A DNA stretch of 64,000 bases. It comes from an uncultured Desulfuromusa sp. Lineage in GTDB: Bacteria; Desulfobacterota; Desulfuromonadia; Desulfuromonadales; Geopsychrobacteraceae. The stretch lies in the NCBI RefSeq assembly GCF_963675815.1, contig NZ_OY776574.1, positions 2,660,001 through 2,724,000 of the forward strand, in the 5' to 3' direction. Position numbers and translations under genes: made by a program. Of the stretch, positions 51,939 through 62,552 are shown one piece after another. Numbering within the stretch: position 1 is the stretch's first letter; each line of letters begins with the position of its first letter. The notes under the pieces were generated by a model, which was not told where the DNA came from, ran no database searches, and saw only the letters and a program-made list of their open reading frames with translations.

Positions 51939-53474
51939 GTGATTGAACAGGTCGATTTAACCATGGTGAACTGGGCGAGAGCCACGTTTGCTCTAACGGC
52001 TATGTATCATTGGATATTTGTGCCTTTGACTCTTGGTCTCTCTTTTCTCTGTGCATTTTTCGAGTCTATTTATGTGAAAACAGGTGATGAGCAGTGGAAG
52101 AAATTAACCCGGTTCTGGATGACGTTGTTTGGTATCAACTTCGCCATCGGGGTTGCAACAGGTATTATCCTGGAATTTGAATTTGGAACCAACTGGTCAA
52201 ACTATTCCTGGATGGTTGGTGATATTTTTGGTGCGCCACTGGCCGTTGAGGGAATTTTAGCATTTTTCCTTGAAGCAACTTTCTTTGCTGTCATGTTTTT
52301 TGGTTGGGATCGGGTGTCGAAAGGAACTCACCTCTTTGCAACCTGGATGGTGGCAATTGGTTCAAACCTTTCAGCTGTTTGGATTCTTATCGCGAATGGC
52401 TGGATGCAATATCCTGTCGGGATGAAATTTAATCCGGATATGGCACGATTTGAAATGACCGATTTTGGTGCCCTGGTTTTCTCTCCTGCAGCAATCAGTC
52501 ACTTTGTCCATGCCACCAGCTCTGGTTTTTTGTATGCATCACTGTTTGTTGTCGCTGTTTCAAGCTGGTATCTGCTGAGAAAACGCCACATTCGATTTGC
52601 TAAGCGTTCGCTGACGGTTGCCTGCCTTTTCGGGCTCCTTTCATCTCTCTTTGTTGCATACACTGGTGATGAGCACGCCTATCATGACGCTAGAATTCAG
52701 CCAATGAAACTGGCAGCCATGGAAGGCCTTTACACCGGTGAGCGCTCTGCCGGATTGGTTGCTGTTGGCTTGTTAAATATGAGTAAGAAGCCTGGAGATG
52801 ATCAGGACTCCTTTATTTTCGATGTTAAAATACCTTCTGTTCTGTCTTTGTTGGCTAACCGCGATATGGACAGCTTTGTCCCTGGGATTGATGATCTTGT
52901 TTATGGTAATCCTGCTGAAAACGTTATGGGTGTTGAAGAGAAGATGGCGCGGGGCAAGTTGGCTGTTGCCGGACTTGGGGAGTATAAGGCGGCTAAAAAA
53001 TCCGGTGATCAACTTGCTGCCGGTAAAGCTTTAACATTACTTGAAGCTAACAGCGAGTATCTCGGTTATGGTTACCTTGAGAGCGCAGAGCAGGCAGTTC
53101 CCCCCGTACCGACAGTTTTTTACGCTTTCAGAATAATGGTCGCTTTGGGAACATTATTCATTCTTTTATTTGTAGTTTATCTTTACTTGCTTTCTAAAGA
53201 TCGACTTGAAAGTCAGCCGCTGGTTTTGAAATTTGGCGTGTTCTCTATACTTCTTGGTCTTATTGCAGGTCAGGCGGGTTGGATTGTGTCAGAACTTGGT
53301 CGGCAACCTTGGGCGATCCAGGACTTACTGCCGGTTACAGTTGCGAGTTCGAACCTTGATGCTGGAACCGTTTCAGTGACTTTCTTTATGTTCCTCATTC
53401 TGTTTACTGCTTTGCTGATTGCCGAGCTCAAAATAATGGCCAAGCAAATTTCTATTGGACCGGAAGGAGATTGA
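51939..53474 (+). CDS. cydA: Cytochrome bd-type quinol oxidase subunit I
   Basis: This 511-residue inner-membrane subunit oxidises quinol and holds the hemes. It has nine or more helices, the heme-ligand His24 in AMYHWIFVPLTLGL, EGILAFFLEATFF with the proton-path Glu, ISHFVHATSSGFLYA and the conserved GRQPW. The quinol-loop region (about 250-340) is of the Bacteroidetes/delta type. Start is GTG, behind CAGGAGG. The enzyme would protect against oxygen or allow microaerobic respiration. Confidence 0.96.
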   Translation: MIEQVDLTMVNWARATFALTAMYHWIFVPLTLGLSFLCAFFESIYVKTGDEQWKKLTRFWMTLFGINFAIGVATGIILEFEFGTNWSNYSWMVGDIFGAPLAVEGILAFFLEATFFAVMFFGWDRVSKGTHLFATWMVAIGSNLSAVWILIANGWMQYPVGMKFNPDMARFEMTDFGALVFSPAAISHFVHATSSGFLYASLFVVAVSSWYLLRKRHIRFAKRSLTVACLFGLLSSLFVAYTGDEHAYHDARIQPMKLAAMEGLYTGERSAGLVAVGLLNMSKKPGDDQDSFIFDVKIPSVLSLLANRDMDSFVPGIDDLVYGNPAENVMGVEEKMARGKLAVAGLGEYKAAKKSGDQLAAGKALTLLEANSEYLGYGYLESAEQAVPPVPTVFYAFRIMVALGTLFILLFVVYLYLLSKDRLESQPLVLKFGVFSILLGLIAGQAGWIVSELGRQPWAIQDLLPVTVASSNLDAGTVSVTFFMFLILFTALLIAELKIMAKQISIGPEGD

Positions 53475-53476
53475 TT

Positions 53477-54607
53477 ATGTTTGGCAGTTTAGACCAGTCG
53501 ATTTTGCAACAATTATGGTGGTTTATCGCGACCCTGGTTGGATCTTTGTTTGTATTTCTGACCTTTGTTCAGGGTGGTCAAACCCTTCTTTTAACTCTCG
53601 GTCTATCCGATGATGAAAAGGTTTTGGTGGTTAATTCCCTGGGGCGAAAATGGGAACTTACGTTTACTACTCTGGTTCTTTTTGGTGGCGCTCTTTTTGC
53701 GGCTTTTCCGCTTTTTTATGCGACCAGCTTTGGTGGGGCTTATTGGGTTTGGATTCTTATCCTGTTCACTTTCATCATCCAAGCAGTGAGTTATGAATAT
53801 CGGCGTAAGCCCAATAACTTTCTCGGCACAGGTGTCTATGATGGCTTTTTGTTTATTAATGGATCCGTTGGCATCCTGTTGATTGGCGCTGCGGTTGGAA
53901 CTTTTTTCACCGGCTCGAATTTTACTCTGAATGAATATAACCTTGTGCAATGGCAGCATGTCTTACGGGGTTTAGAAGCTTCTTTCAGTTTCTTTAATCT
54001 TAGTTTCGGGTTATTTCTGGTTTTTCTGGCACGCACTCTTGGTGCACTCTATCTGGCTAATAATCTGGATAATAACAGCGTTGTTGCAAAGTTAAAGAAC
54101 TCTGCGTTTAATAACCTGCTGTGTGCTCTTCCTTTTCTCCTGTATGTTCTGATTCAGCTGATTCTGATGGATGGTTTTGCCGTCAACCCGGTTGATGGAA
54201 CTGTTTCGATGGAAGCCAATAAATATCTGCATAACTTGTTACAGATGCCTCTGAATCTGGTTTTGTTGCTACTTGGTCTTGTTCTGGTTGTTCTTGGTGT
54301 CGTCATGAACCGTTTCACCGCATCAGTTCGTGGTATCTGGCCTGCTGGTTTGGGCACAGTGTTGACATGCCTGGCAGTGTTTTTCCTGGCCGGGTATAAC
54401 AATACGGCTTTTTATCCATCAAAGTTTGATTTGAATAGTAGCCTGACCATCTATAATGCTTCAAGCAGCCACTATACTTTAACAGTGATGACTTATGTCG
54501 CATTGCTCGTCCCATTTGTCCTTGCTTATATTGTTTGGGTTTGGAGGCAGATGGATAGTAGAAAGTTGAGCATCGAGGAATTGGCAGCTGATAAGAAAAG
54601 TTATTAA
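53477..54607 (+). CDS. cydB: Cytochrome bd-type quinol oxidase subunit II
   Basis: The 376-residue subunit II has about nine hydrophobic segments, the N-terminal LQQLWWFIATLVGSLFVFLTFVQGGQTLL and WELTFTTLVLFGGALFAAFPLFY, which places it in the CydB family of the type found with DUF4492. GGAGA sets the ATG at 53477; the preceding TTG at 53471 is rejected. It lies two bases after cydA and is followed by a 28-codon gene. Confidence 0.95.
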   Translation: MFGSLDQSILQQLWWFIATLVGSLFVFLTFVQGGQTLLLTLGLSDDEKVLVVNSLGRKWELTFTTLVLFGGALFAAFPLFYATSFGGAYWVWILILFTFIIQAVSYEYRRKPNNFLGTGVYDGFLFINGSVGILLIGAAVGTFFTGSNFTLNEYNLVQWQHVLRGLEASFSFFNLSFGLFLVFLARTLGALYLANNLDNNSVVAKLKNSAFNNLLCALPFLLYVLIQLILMDGFAVNPVDGTVSMEANKYLHNLLQMPLNLVLLLLGLVLVVLGVVMNRFTASVRGIWPAGLGTVLTCLAVFFLAGYNNTAFYPSKFDLNSSLTIYNASSSHYTLTVMTYVALLVPFVLAYIVWVWRQMDSRKLSIEELAADKKSY

Positions 54608-54619
54608 TAGGAGGAAATT

Positions 54620-54706
54620 ATGATCCCGTTACTTTTGTGGGTAGTACTACTGGTTGCATCTTACTTTGGTGCTGTGAAATTACTGAGTAAATGGAACTTG
54701 TTATAA
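54620..54706 (+). CDS. CydX-like small membrane subunit (28 residues)
   Basis: An ATG at 54620 preceded by a perfect TAGGAGGAAA opens a 28-codon frame ending at TAA 54704-54706. The product is one hydrophobic helix (PLLLWVVLLVASYFGAVKLL) with a basic tail (SKWNLL), the size and position of CydX, which stabilises hemes b595/d in other bd oxidases. It starts 12 bases after cydB and is too short for ordinary gene finders. Confidence 0.8.
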   Translation: MIPLLLWVVLLVASYFGAVKLLSKWNLL

Positions 54707-54740
54707 AATTATAGTTGGATTTGTTTTTGATTGATAGAAA

Positions 54741-54772
54741 AAGGGCCTCACTTTGATAGAAGTGAGGCCCTT
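54741..54772. terminator. Bidirectional terminator after the cyd operon
   Basis: AAGGGCCTCACTT/AAGTGAGGCCCTT is a perfect 13-pair stem with a six-base loop. T-tracts flank both sides (TTT on plus; TTTTT on minus, which would end the selenoprotein gene). Confidence 0.9.
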
Positions 54773-54794
54773 TAAAATTGCACTTTGAGTTGAT

Positions 54795-55100
54795 CTAGCA
54801 ACCGCTACAACTACCACAGCTGCTGCCTGCTGCAGGGGCAATAGAAAAACCCTGTCCATAGGAATTGCTGATGTAATCGATCTGGTTTCCTTTGGTGTGG
54901 GGAAGAACATTTTTGTCAATGAGTATTTCGATTTCATTGATGGTATAGGCTTCTTCTTCTTTTTTTGACTCATCCAGAGTCAGGCCCAAGCTGGGCCCGC
55001 CTCAGCCAAAACCTTCAAAAACAACGCGTAGAAATTTCCCGGTATGTTCTTTCATTAATTCTTTGAATTTTTCACGTGCAGTATCTGTGATTGTTAACAT
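54795..55100 (-). CDS. HesB/IscA-like selenoprotein with in-frame TGA
   Basis: Reading from ATG 55098-55100 (GGAG eleven bases upstream) gives 101 residues if the in-frame TGA at 55002-55004 is selenocysteine. The sequence around it reads VVFEGFG-U-GGPSLGLTLDE, where IscA/HesB proteins have GGCSGL; it ends in Cys-rich SSCGSCSGC. HesB-like selenoproteins are known in delta-proteobacteria. Directly after the TGA is a six-pair hairpin (GGCCCA, loop GCT, TGGGCC) that could be the SECIS, though closer to the TGA than in fdhF. A downstream-only reading would start within the conserved core and lose the N-terminus. Function is probably iron-sulfur or redox related. Confidence 0.86.
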
Positions 55101-55201
55101 CTTTGCTGCTCTCCTTTGTACTTTTTACTTTTTGTTGGAATGTTCAACTCTTAAACTAAAAAAGTCAGTTGTTGGATAGACACGCTATCCTTGAATTAAC
55201 C

Positions 55202-55390
55202 TCAGGTGAAACCACTTCCCGCGGGCGCACTACAGCCACCGCCATCACCTGAAGTGGCTGAAGAAGTTAAAGAAACGGCTCGCGTTGCAGGTTTTCCACA
55301 TGCTGGACAAGGAATATCTGTGAGAGGTGTGCGTTGAATCTTCTCGATTATTTGTCCACAATGCTCACAACGGTACTCAAATATTGGCAA
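55202..55390 (-). CDS. FmdB-family zinc ribbon protein
   Basis: The 62-residue protein has the CxxC...CxxC zinc ribbon (YRCEHCGQIIEKIQRTPLTDIPCPACGKPA) of the FmdB/putative regulatory family and a Ser/Gly/Cys tail. Start is a TTG with AAGGAG eight bases upstream. FmdB-type proteins are proposed regulators or assembly factors; no target is evident. Confidence 0.88.
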   Translation of the reverse strand: MPIFEYRCEHCGQIIEKIQRTPLTDIPCPACGKPATRAVSLTSSATSGDGGGCSAPAGSGFT

Positions 55391-55622
55391 TTTTTATCTC
55401 CTTATCTTTTGTAGTATATTCGAATAATCATATCTTATTTGTTTTATCAATGGCAAGAGTCAAAATGATTAAAAATAACTGTTTCCACTTCCTGCTCTCT
55501 GCATCAAAATATGATGAAGTTTGTTATTAAAAATACTTGCTTATTTGCCCTGATACCCTGATTATTGCTCAGATAAACTGTTTTTATCTTCCCTATGATC
55601 CGCTTTGATTTAAGGATGCATC

Positions 55623-58600
55623 ATGCCGATTCGTATTGCCTGTAACCACATCACAAGCTACAAATTTGACCGTCCGGTATCACTGTCACCTCATGTGTTG
55701 AGATTACGACCTGCTCCGCATTGCCGTACCCCTATTCATGCGTATTCCTTGAAGGTTCTTCCTGAAACTCATTTTCTGAATTGGCAACAGGATGCTTTCG
55801 GCAATTATGTCGCCCGCCTGGTTTTTCCGGAAAAGACCAATGAGCTGCGCTTTGAAGTCGAAGTTATTGCTGATATGACGGTCTATAATCCGTTTGATTT
55901 CTTTATAGAAGAGTCTGCTGAGAAATATCCTTTCAGTTACAATAAGCTTGAGCATACTGAGTTGGCTCCTTATCTGCAGAAGATTGTCGCCGGGCCACTT
56001 TTGAAAAAGTGGTTAGAGAAGATTGATCGCAGTGAAGTTCTGACGATAGATTTCCTGGTTGAAGTCAATCGCCGGGTTCAAGAAACTGTGAACTATTCTG
56101 TGAGGATGGAGGCAGGAGTCCAGAGCTGTGAAACGACATTGCAACGAGAAATTGGTTCCTGTCGTGATTCCGCATGGTTACTGGTTCAAATATTCAGACA
56201 TTTAGGTCTGGCAGCACGGTTCGTCAGTGGTTATCTGGTACAATTGACGGCAGATGAAAAAGCCCTCGATGGCCCATCCGGTCCTGAGGCAGATTTCACT
56301 GATCTGCATGCCTGGACCGAAGTTTATATTCCTGGAGCCGGCTGGATTGGTCTTGATCCGACGTCCGGTTTGCTGGCCAGTGAAGGGCATATTCCTCTGG
56401 CTTGTACACCACACCCAACCAGTGCCGCACCCGTGACCGGCGGCATGGATTTGTGTGAAGTTGAATTTGAACACAGTAATACTGTTACGCGTATTCACGA
56501 AGATCCAAGGGTGACTAAGCCCTATAGTGATGAGCAGTGGGACCTGATTAATGCTCTCGGCCAACAGGTTGATGAAGACCTTGTTGCCGGTGACGTCCGC
56601 CTGACGATGGGTGGTGAGCCGACTTTTGTCTCGATTGACGATATGGAAAGTGATCAATGGAATACCAGCGCCGATGGGCCTCACAAAAGAGAGTTGGCTT
56701 ATAATCTGACCCTGCGCCTGCGCGATACTTTTACGACGGGTGGTTTATTGCACTTTGGGCAAGGAAAGTGGTATCCGGGAGAACCATTGCCCCGCTGGGC
56801 TAACAGTTGTTTCTGGCGCAAAGATAAAGAGCCGATTTGGCATAACCCCGAATTATTGGCCGACATCAATAAGGATTATAAAATCAGTTATCAGGATGCC
56901 GAAAAGTTTGCACAACGCCTGGTAAAACACCTTGAAATAGATCAGGAATATCTCGTTCCTGCTTATGAAGATACGCTCTACTGGCTTTGGAAGGAAGGGA
57001 CTGTTCCGGCAAACATAGATCCGGCCAAAGCTAACCTGAAAGACTCTTCGGAACGGCGGACGCTTGCGCAAGTCCTTGAGCGGGGGTTGGGTGATGCCGT
57101 GGGCTATGCCTTGCCATTAAAGTGGAATCAGGACTCAAAACTATGGACAAGCAGCCTCTGGGAGTTCAGGCGTGAGCAGATGTTCCTTATCCCGGGAGAT
57201 TCAAGCATGGGATTGCGTTTGCCCCTTGATTCATTGCCTTGGGTTGCGCCGGAAAAAAGGGAGCCTTTTTTTGAGCAGAATCAATTTCAAGCGTTGCCAC
57301 CACTGGAGAATTATCGGGGACTTTGGGCGGGGAAGTTGATTTCAGAGGAACAGCTCTCACCGGAAGAAGCGTTTCAAGAAGATGAAAAACAGGTAGAAGT
57401 AACTCATACGGCCCTCTGTGTCGAGGCCCGGCAGGGTAGATTACATATTTTTATGCCCCCTTTGGCATCTTTGGAAGAATATCTGGATCTGATCAGTCTT
57501 ATTGAAATGACGGCAGAAGAATTGCGAACACCCTTGGTCATTGAAGGTTATGAACCTCCAAGAGATTGGCGGATTGAACGTTTTTCCGTCACCCCGGATC
57601 CTGGAGTGATCGAGGTTAATATCCATCCGGTTGGCAGTTGGAAAGAGATTGTCGACAATACCGTACGTTTGTATGAAGAAGCTCGGCAATCCCGTTTGGG
57701 AACTGAAAAGTTCATGCTTGATGGGCGTCATACCGGAACCGGTGGGGGGAACCATATTACCCTTGGCGGAGCAACACCGGCAGACAGTCCGATGCTGCGT
57801 CGACCCGATCTGCTTCGCAGTCTGGTTACCTTCTGGCAACATCATCCAGGGCTTTCTTATCTGTTTTCCGGAATGTTTATGGGACCAACCAGTCAGGCCC
57901 CACGCATTGATGAAGCACGTGATGATTCTCTGTATGAACTTGAAATTGCCTTTCAACAGATGCCGGAAGGAGAAGTGGCTGCCCCCTGGTTGGTTGATCG
58001 CCTGATGCGTAATCTGTTGATTGATGTGACTGGTAACACCCATCGTTCTGAATTCTGTATCGATAAACTTTACTCCCCGGACAGTTCTAGTGGCCGTCTT
58101 GGTTTGGTGGAGTTGCGGGCTTTTGAGATGCCGCCTCACGCACGTATGAGTCTGGTTCAGAATCTGCTGTTGCGGACCTTGATCGCCTGGTTCTGGCAAG
58201 AACCGTACAAGCATGACCTGATTCGCTGGGGAACGGCACTGCATGACCGGTTTTTACTTCCCCACTACGTGCGGCAGGATGTCAAAGATGTTATTGCCGC
58301 TTTGCAAACAGCGGGATATCCCTTCCAGCTGGACTGGTTTGATCCCTTTTTTGAATTTCGTTTTCCACGTTACGGTACCGTACAGATTGAAAATATTGAG
58401 CTGGAACTCCGATTTGCCATTGAACCCTGGCACGTTCTCGGCGAAGAGGTGACCAGTCAGGGGACGGCACGTTATGTTGACTCCTCAGTGGAGCGGTTGC
58501 AGTTGCATGTAACCGGATTGACGGAAGGTCGTCATATCATTACCTGCAATGGCCGTCGTTTGCCATTGCACAATACCGGTCGCAATGACGAATTTGTTGC

Positions 58601-58971
58601 TGGGGTTCGTTATAAAGCCTGGCAACCTCCTTCTGCGTTGCATCCGACTATAAAATCGGATTCGCCGCTGGTATTCGATGTTATCGACGGCTGGAATGGA
58701 CATTCAATCGGTGGCTGTACCTATCATGTTGCCCATCCGGGAGGGCGCAGTTACGAAGATTTTCCCGTTAATGCCATCACTGCTGAGTCGCGCCGGGGTT
58801 TCTCTGTTCCGAGATACTGAGCATACCCAGGGGCCGCTGCAGCCACAACCCGAGTTCAAAGGTCTTGGTAAATTCTTTCCGGAAGGGACAGTTCCCGGAC
58901 CCATGGCACCGCCAAATGAAGAGTATAATGTTGAATTCCCTTATACCCTTGACCTGCGCCGTCGGCGCTAA
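55623..58971 (+). CDS. Large transglutaminase-like protein with DUF2126 (frameshift near the C-terminus)
   Basis: Residues 1-290 are a bacterial transglutaminase N-terminal plus catalytic core, with the catalytic Cys in REIGSCRDSAWLLVQIFRHLGLAARFVSGYL, His in DLHAWTEVYIPGAGWIGLDPTSGL. The rest is DUF2126 (LTMGGEPTFVSIDDM, FMLDGRHTGTGGGNHITLGGATPADSPMLRRPDLLRSL). The reading frame is intact to a TGA at 58818-58820, but homologous C-terminal sequence (LGKFFPEGTVPGPM...EFPYTLDLRRRR) continues in another frame to 58971. Removing one G from GGGG at 58795-58798 joins them. First gene of a four-gene ATP-grasp/transglutaminase locus. Confidence 0.9.
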
Positions 58972-58995
58972 CAACGAAATTGATGCGCATGCCTG

Positions 58996-61602
58996 ATGAC
59001 GTCAGGACAATGGGATATAAGTGTGAGTATGAAGTTTGAACAGCGTCAAAACCAGAGTATTGGTTCTCAGGCATATGCAAGGGAACTGAATCAAGGGGGA
59101 GAAAGCTCTTCCAACCAAGGGGATCAGTCGTGGCATGGGCAAAAACTCATGCAAACCCTGGAAAAGCTTGGTCCTAAAAAGTTGGCCGGTCGACGCAAGG
59201 AAGCACAGCGATTACTTCGTGAAAATGGTGCAACACATAATTTTTTTGGTTCTACTGATGACTCGCGATCCTGGCAATTTGATCCTATTCCCCTGATTAT
59301 CGACAGTGATGATTGGACTCGGGTTGAAGCTGGTCTGGTCCAGCGGGCGCAGCTTCTTAATCTCATCCTTGACGATATTTACGGTTCCCGGGAACTGATT
59401 AAAAAAGGGCTGTTGCCCCCTGAGTTGATTTATGCACACAAAGGGTTTCTCTTGCCTTGTGTTGGACTACCGCCCTCAGGTGGTCGGCATCTGAATCTTT
59501 ATTCCGCAAATCTTGCTCAAGGGAAAGATGGCCGCTTCTGGGTTCTTGAAGATCATGCCCAACCACCTTATGGCTCTGGTTATGCTGTAGAAAATCGCAT
59601 TGTGATGACGCGAAGTTTTGCGCGGCTGTTTCAGGATTTTCAGGTTCACCGTCTGGCCATGTACTTCCGCGCTTTTAAAGAAACAATTAGCGCATCTGGA
59701 TCCGAATAACCAGTCCGACCCACGTATTGTGATCCTGACCCCGGGGCCGGAACACAGTCTGTATTTTGAGCACGCTTACCTTGCTGCTTATCTCGGCTAC
59801 CCCTTGGTTCAAGGGGGTGATCTGATTGTACGTGATGGCTGTGTCTGGCTTAAATCGGTGGGAGGGCTGCGTCAGATTGATGTCCTTCTCAATCGACTTG
59901 ATGATGAGTTTTTGTGACCCGCTTGAGCTTCGTGGCGATTCTCTTTTCGGTGTCCCCGGATTACTGGAAGTGGTTCGTCGCGGCAATGTTGCTACGGCCA
60001 ATTCGATTGGTTGCGGTATCATTAAAAACCCCGCATTGCTGGCATTTTTGCCGGGAATTTCAAGATATTTTCTTGGAGAGGAATTGCTCTTGCCGTCGGT
60101 CGCAACCTGGTGGTGCGGTCAGCCCTCGTGAATGCAAATTTGTTCTGGATAATCTCAATAAGTTGATTATCAAGCCTATCTACCCGATCCCCAGTTTACC
60201 CGAGATGATCCCGGGGGAGTTGGATAAAGCTCAAATCTGTGTGTGGAGAGACAGAATTTTGGCGAACCCACATTTGTATGTTGGCCAGGAAATGTCGAGT
60301 TTGTCGACTGTTCCAGCATTTGTGACGGACCGGATTGAGCAACGACCTTGCGTTTTAAGTACTTATCTGACGGCTCACGATCAATCTTATGTTGCCATGT
60401 CAGGAGGGTTGACACGCATTAACGAGAATGAGGGCAGTTTACTTGTTTTAAAGGATGGTGGTTGCAGTAAAGACACATGGATTCTGACCCCGGAGCCGGC
60501 CAAACAGGTTAATCTCTGGCTTCAGGCTCAGCCAAATCAACTGATTGAGCCCCGTCTCGGATCGTTGCCAAGCCGTACGGCAGAAAATCTGTTCTGGGCT
60601 GGTCGCTATTCTGAGCGCTCAGAGGCAACAGCGCGGCTACTCCGATCAATTCTGATCAAACTCAGGGAATTCAAAGAATTCCGTGATCCGGACGATCGCC
60701 GGGGGTTAAATCATCTGTTGCAGGCATTGACACATGTGACCTTGACTTATCCCGGGGTTTGTCGGCGAAGGCTCGGAGGCTAAACTGGATGATCCTCGGG
60801 TAGAACTCATGTCTCTGGCCAGCGACAGCAGGCGATCGGGGGAGTTTACGTTCATCATTACGAGGGTTCGGATATTCAGCCTATACGGTCAGAGATATTC
60901 TCCCTGAAGATGCCTGGCGTATTGTCGATAATATTCAACAGAACTGGAGCCCCAAGTTTTCTGTCAGTTTGATTGGTAGTGGACGCTTGCAGGACAGCAT
61001 CAATCAGTTACTGTTGCAATTATCAGCATTCAGTGGTCTTAATAATGACAATATGGCTCGTGAAACCGATTGGCTGATGTGAAAATTGGTCGGAGTTTGG
61101 AGCGAGCTTTAACTCTGATCGCTTTGTTACGGACGACGCTGGTCCCTTATCATAAGCCATCCATGGAAGCACAAATGTTTGAAACGGTGCTTTCAACCAG
61201 CAACAGCCTGATTACTTACCGGCGTCGTTATCGTTCGTTTATGCAGTTACCGACGATTCTGGAATTGTTGCTGATGGATGAAAACTATCCCAGAGCGCTT
61301 AGATGTCAGTTGTCTCAGCTTCATAAAATGGTTGCTGAGTTGCCGCATGATCAACCCTCTGAACAGGCACTCGGCGATGAAGTTTTGATTGTGGAAGCTT
61401 TGGCTGAACTGAATAATATGGATCTCAAAGCGCTTTCTCAGCTTTCAAATGACGGAAAAAGTTATCCCGCTCTGGAAATATTTTTGAGCTCGCAAAAAAA
61501 AAACGACTTGAAAAGCTTTCAGAGACTTTGATGCAGCTTTACTTTAGCCCGTCTCTGGTTCCGCAACGTTTGGGCTCTGTTCAGCAGGAAAAAGCATCAT
61601 GA
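58996..61602 (+). pseudogene. Circularly permuted ATP-grasp plus alpha-E protein, split by about seven frameshifts
   Basis: Joined across shifts, the product is an about 860-residue CP-ATP-grasp/DUF404-407 protein (LRENGATHNFFG, LLPPELIYAHKGFLLPC, RIVILTPGPEHSLYFEHAYLA, GGDLIVRDG, GEELLLPSVATWWCGQP, GGSKDTWIL-like GGCSKDTWIL) followed by an alpha-E domain (SRTAENLFWAGRYSERSEATARLLR; later SLERALTLIALLRTTL). Shifts fall near 59691, 59909-59913, 60123-60125, 60754-60757, 60838-60842, 61078-61081 and 61480-61503, nearly all repairable by removing one base from a homopolymer. The start at 58996 is uncertain; 59029 is an alternative. Stop TGA 61600-61602 overlaps the next ATG. Confidence 0.8.
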
Positions 61603-62487
61603 ATTTTCGGATCAGCCATTCGACCCAATACAGTTACAGCGAGCCGGTTTCGCTCTGTCGTAATGAAGCCAGTTTGTTAATCCGGGACACGCCGTGGCAA
61701 CGCTGCCTCAGGAGCGAGTTGCAGATTGAGCCGTCTCCCTCGGATGTTCGTCACCGACTGGATATGTTTGGTAATCGTGTCAGCCATTTTGCTATTCAGC
61801 AGGCCGCACAATAAATTAACCGTTGCAGCGGTCAGCGAAGTCTCAGTGTGTTCGAATCCCAATATTTTAGTTTCTGCGAATGAATATTCCTGGGAGGGTA
61901 ACGAAAGCGCGATTGAAAAGCGAGCGGACCTCGGAAACACTTGATGCGTTACCTTTTCTTTATGATTCACCATTTGCCCAGCGATCGGTTGCAACTCGAA
62001 GCTTATGCGCAGACATCTTTTCTGCCTGATCGACCACTGGGAGAGGCCGTATTTGATCTGATGCAAAGGATTTATCATGAGTTTAAAATACGATCCAGGC
62101 TTTACGACGATTTCTACACCTCTGTCCAAGGTTTTGTCTGACCGTCGTGGAGTCTGTCAGGATTTTGCCCACCTGGGTGTTGCCTGTCTGCGGTCAATGG
62201 GGTTGGCAGCTCGATATGTCAGCGGTTACATTGAGACTCTCCCCCCGGCAGGGCCAGGAGCGGTTAGTCCGGAGCCGATGCTTCACATGCGTGGTTTTCT
62301 GTTTATGTTGCAGGTGTCGGCTGGGTTGATTTTGATCCGACGAACAATAAACTTCTTTCTGATCAGCATATTACCGTCGCCTGGGGGCGAGGACTTTGCC
62401 GATGTGTCTCCTCTCCGTGGCGTGGCACTTGGAGGTGGAAAGCATAAAGTTTCTGTCTCTGTTGATGTTTGCCCGGCAGCCCGATAG
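61599..62487 (+). pseudogene. Small transglutaminase-like protein, split by about seven frameshifts
   Basis: The ATG at 61599 overlaps the previous stop (ATGA). Across shifts the product is about 290 residues: an N-terminal transglutaminase domain (FRISHSTQYSYSEPVSLCRNEASL), the catalytic Cys in DRRGVCQDFAHLGVACLRSMGLAARYVSGYIETLP, His in ADASHAWFSVYVAGVGWVDFDPTNN and the end DVSPLRGVALGGGKHKVSVSVDV. Shifts lie near 61802, 61896-61898, 61972, 62085-62088, 62254, 62269 and 62391; most are one extra base. The same domain pair in other genomes sits beside CP-ATP-grasp genes. It would be functional if the shifts are sequence errors. Confidence 0.78.
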
Positions 62488-62552
62488 TCCCGTTTGTTTG
62501 CCGAATTAAAGAATTCGTGATGGTCCAAAAACCATAAGGAAAGGATTCTCTG

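Noticed and set aside
54795..54989. A stand-alone 64-residue protein starting inside the HesB-like gene
   Set aside because: It has no ribosome binding site of note and lacks the N-terminal half that is present in frame upstream of the TGA.
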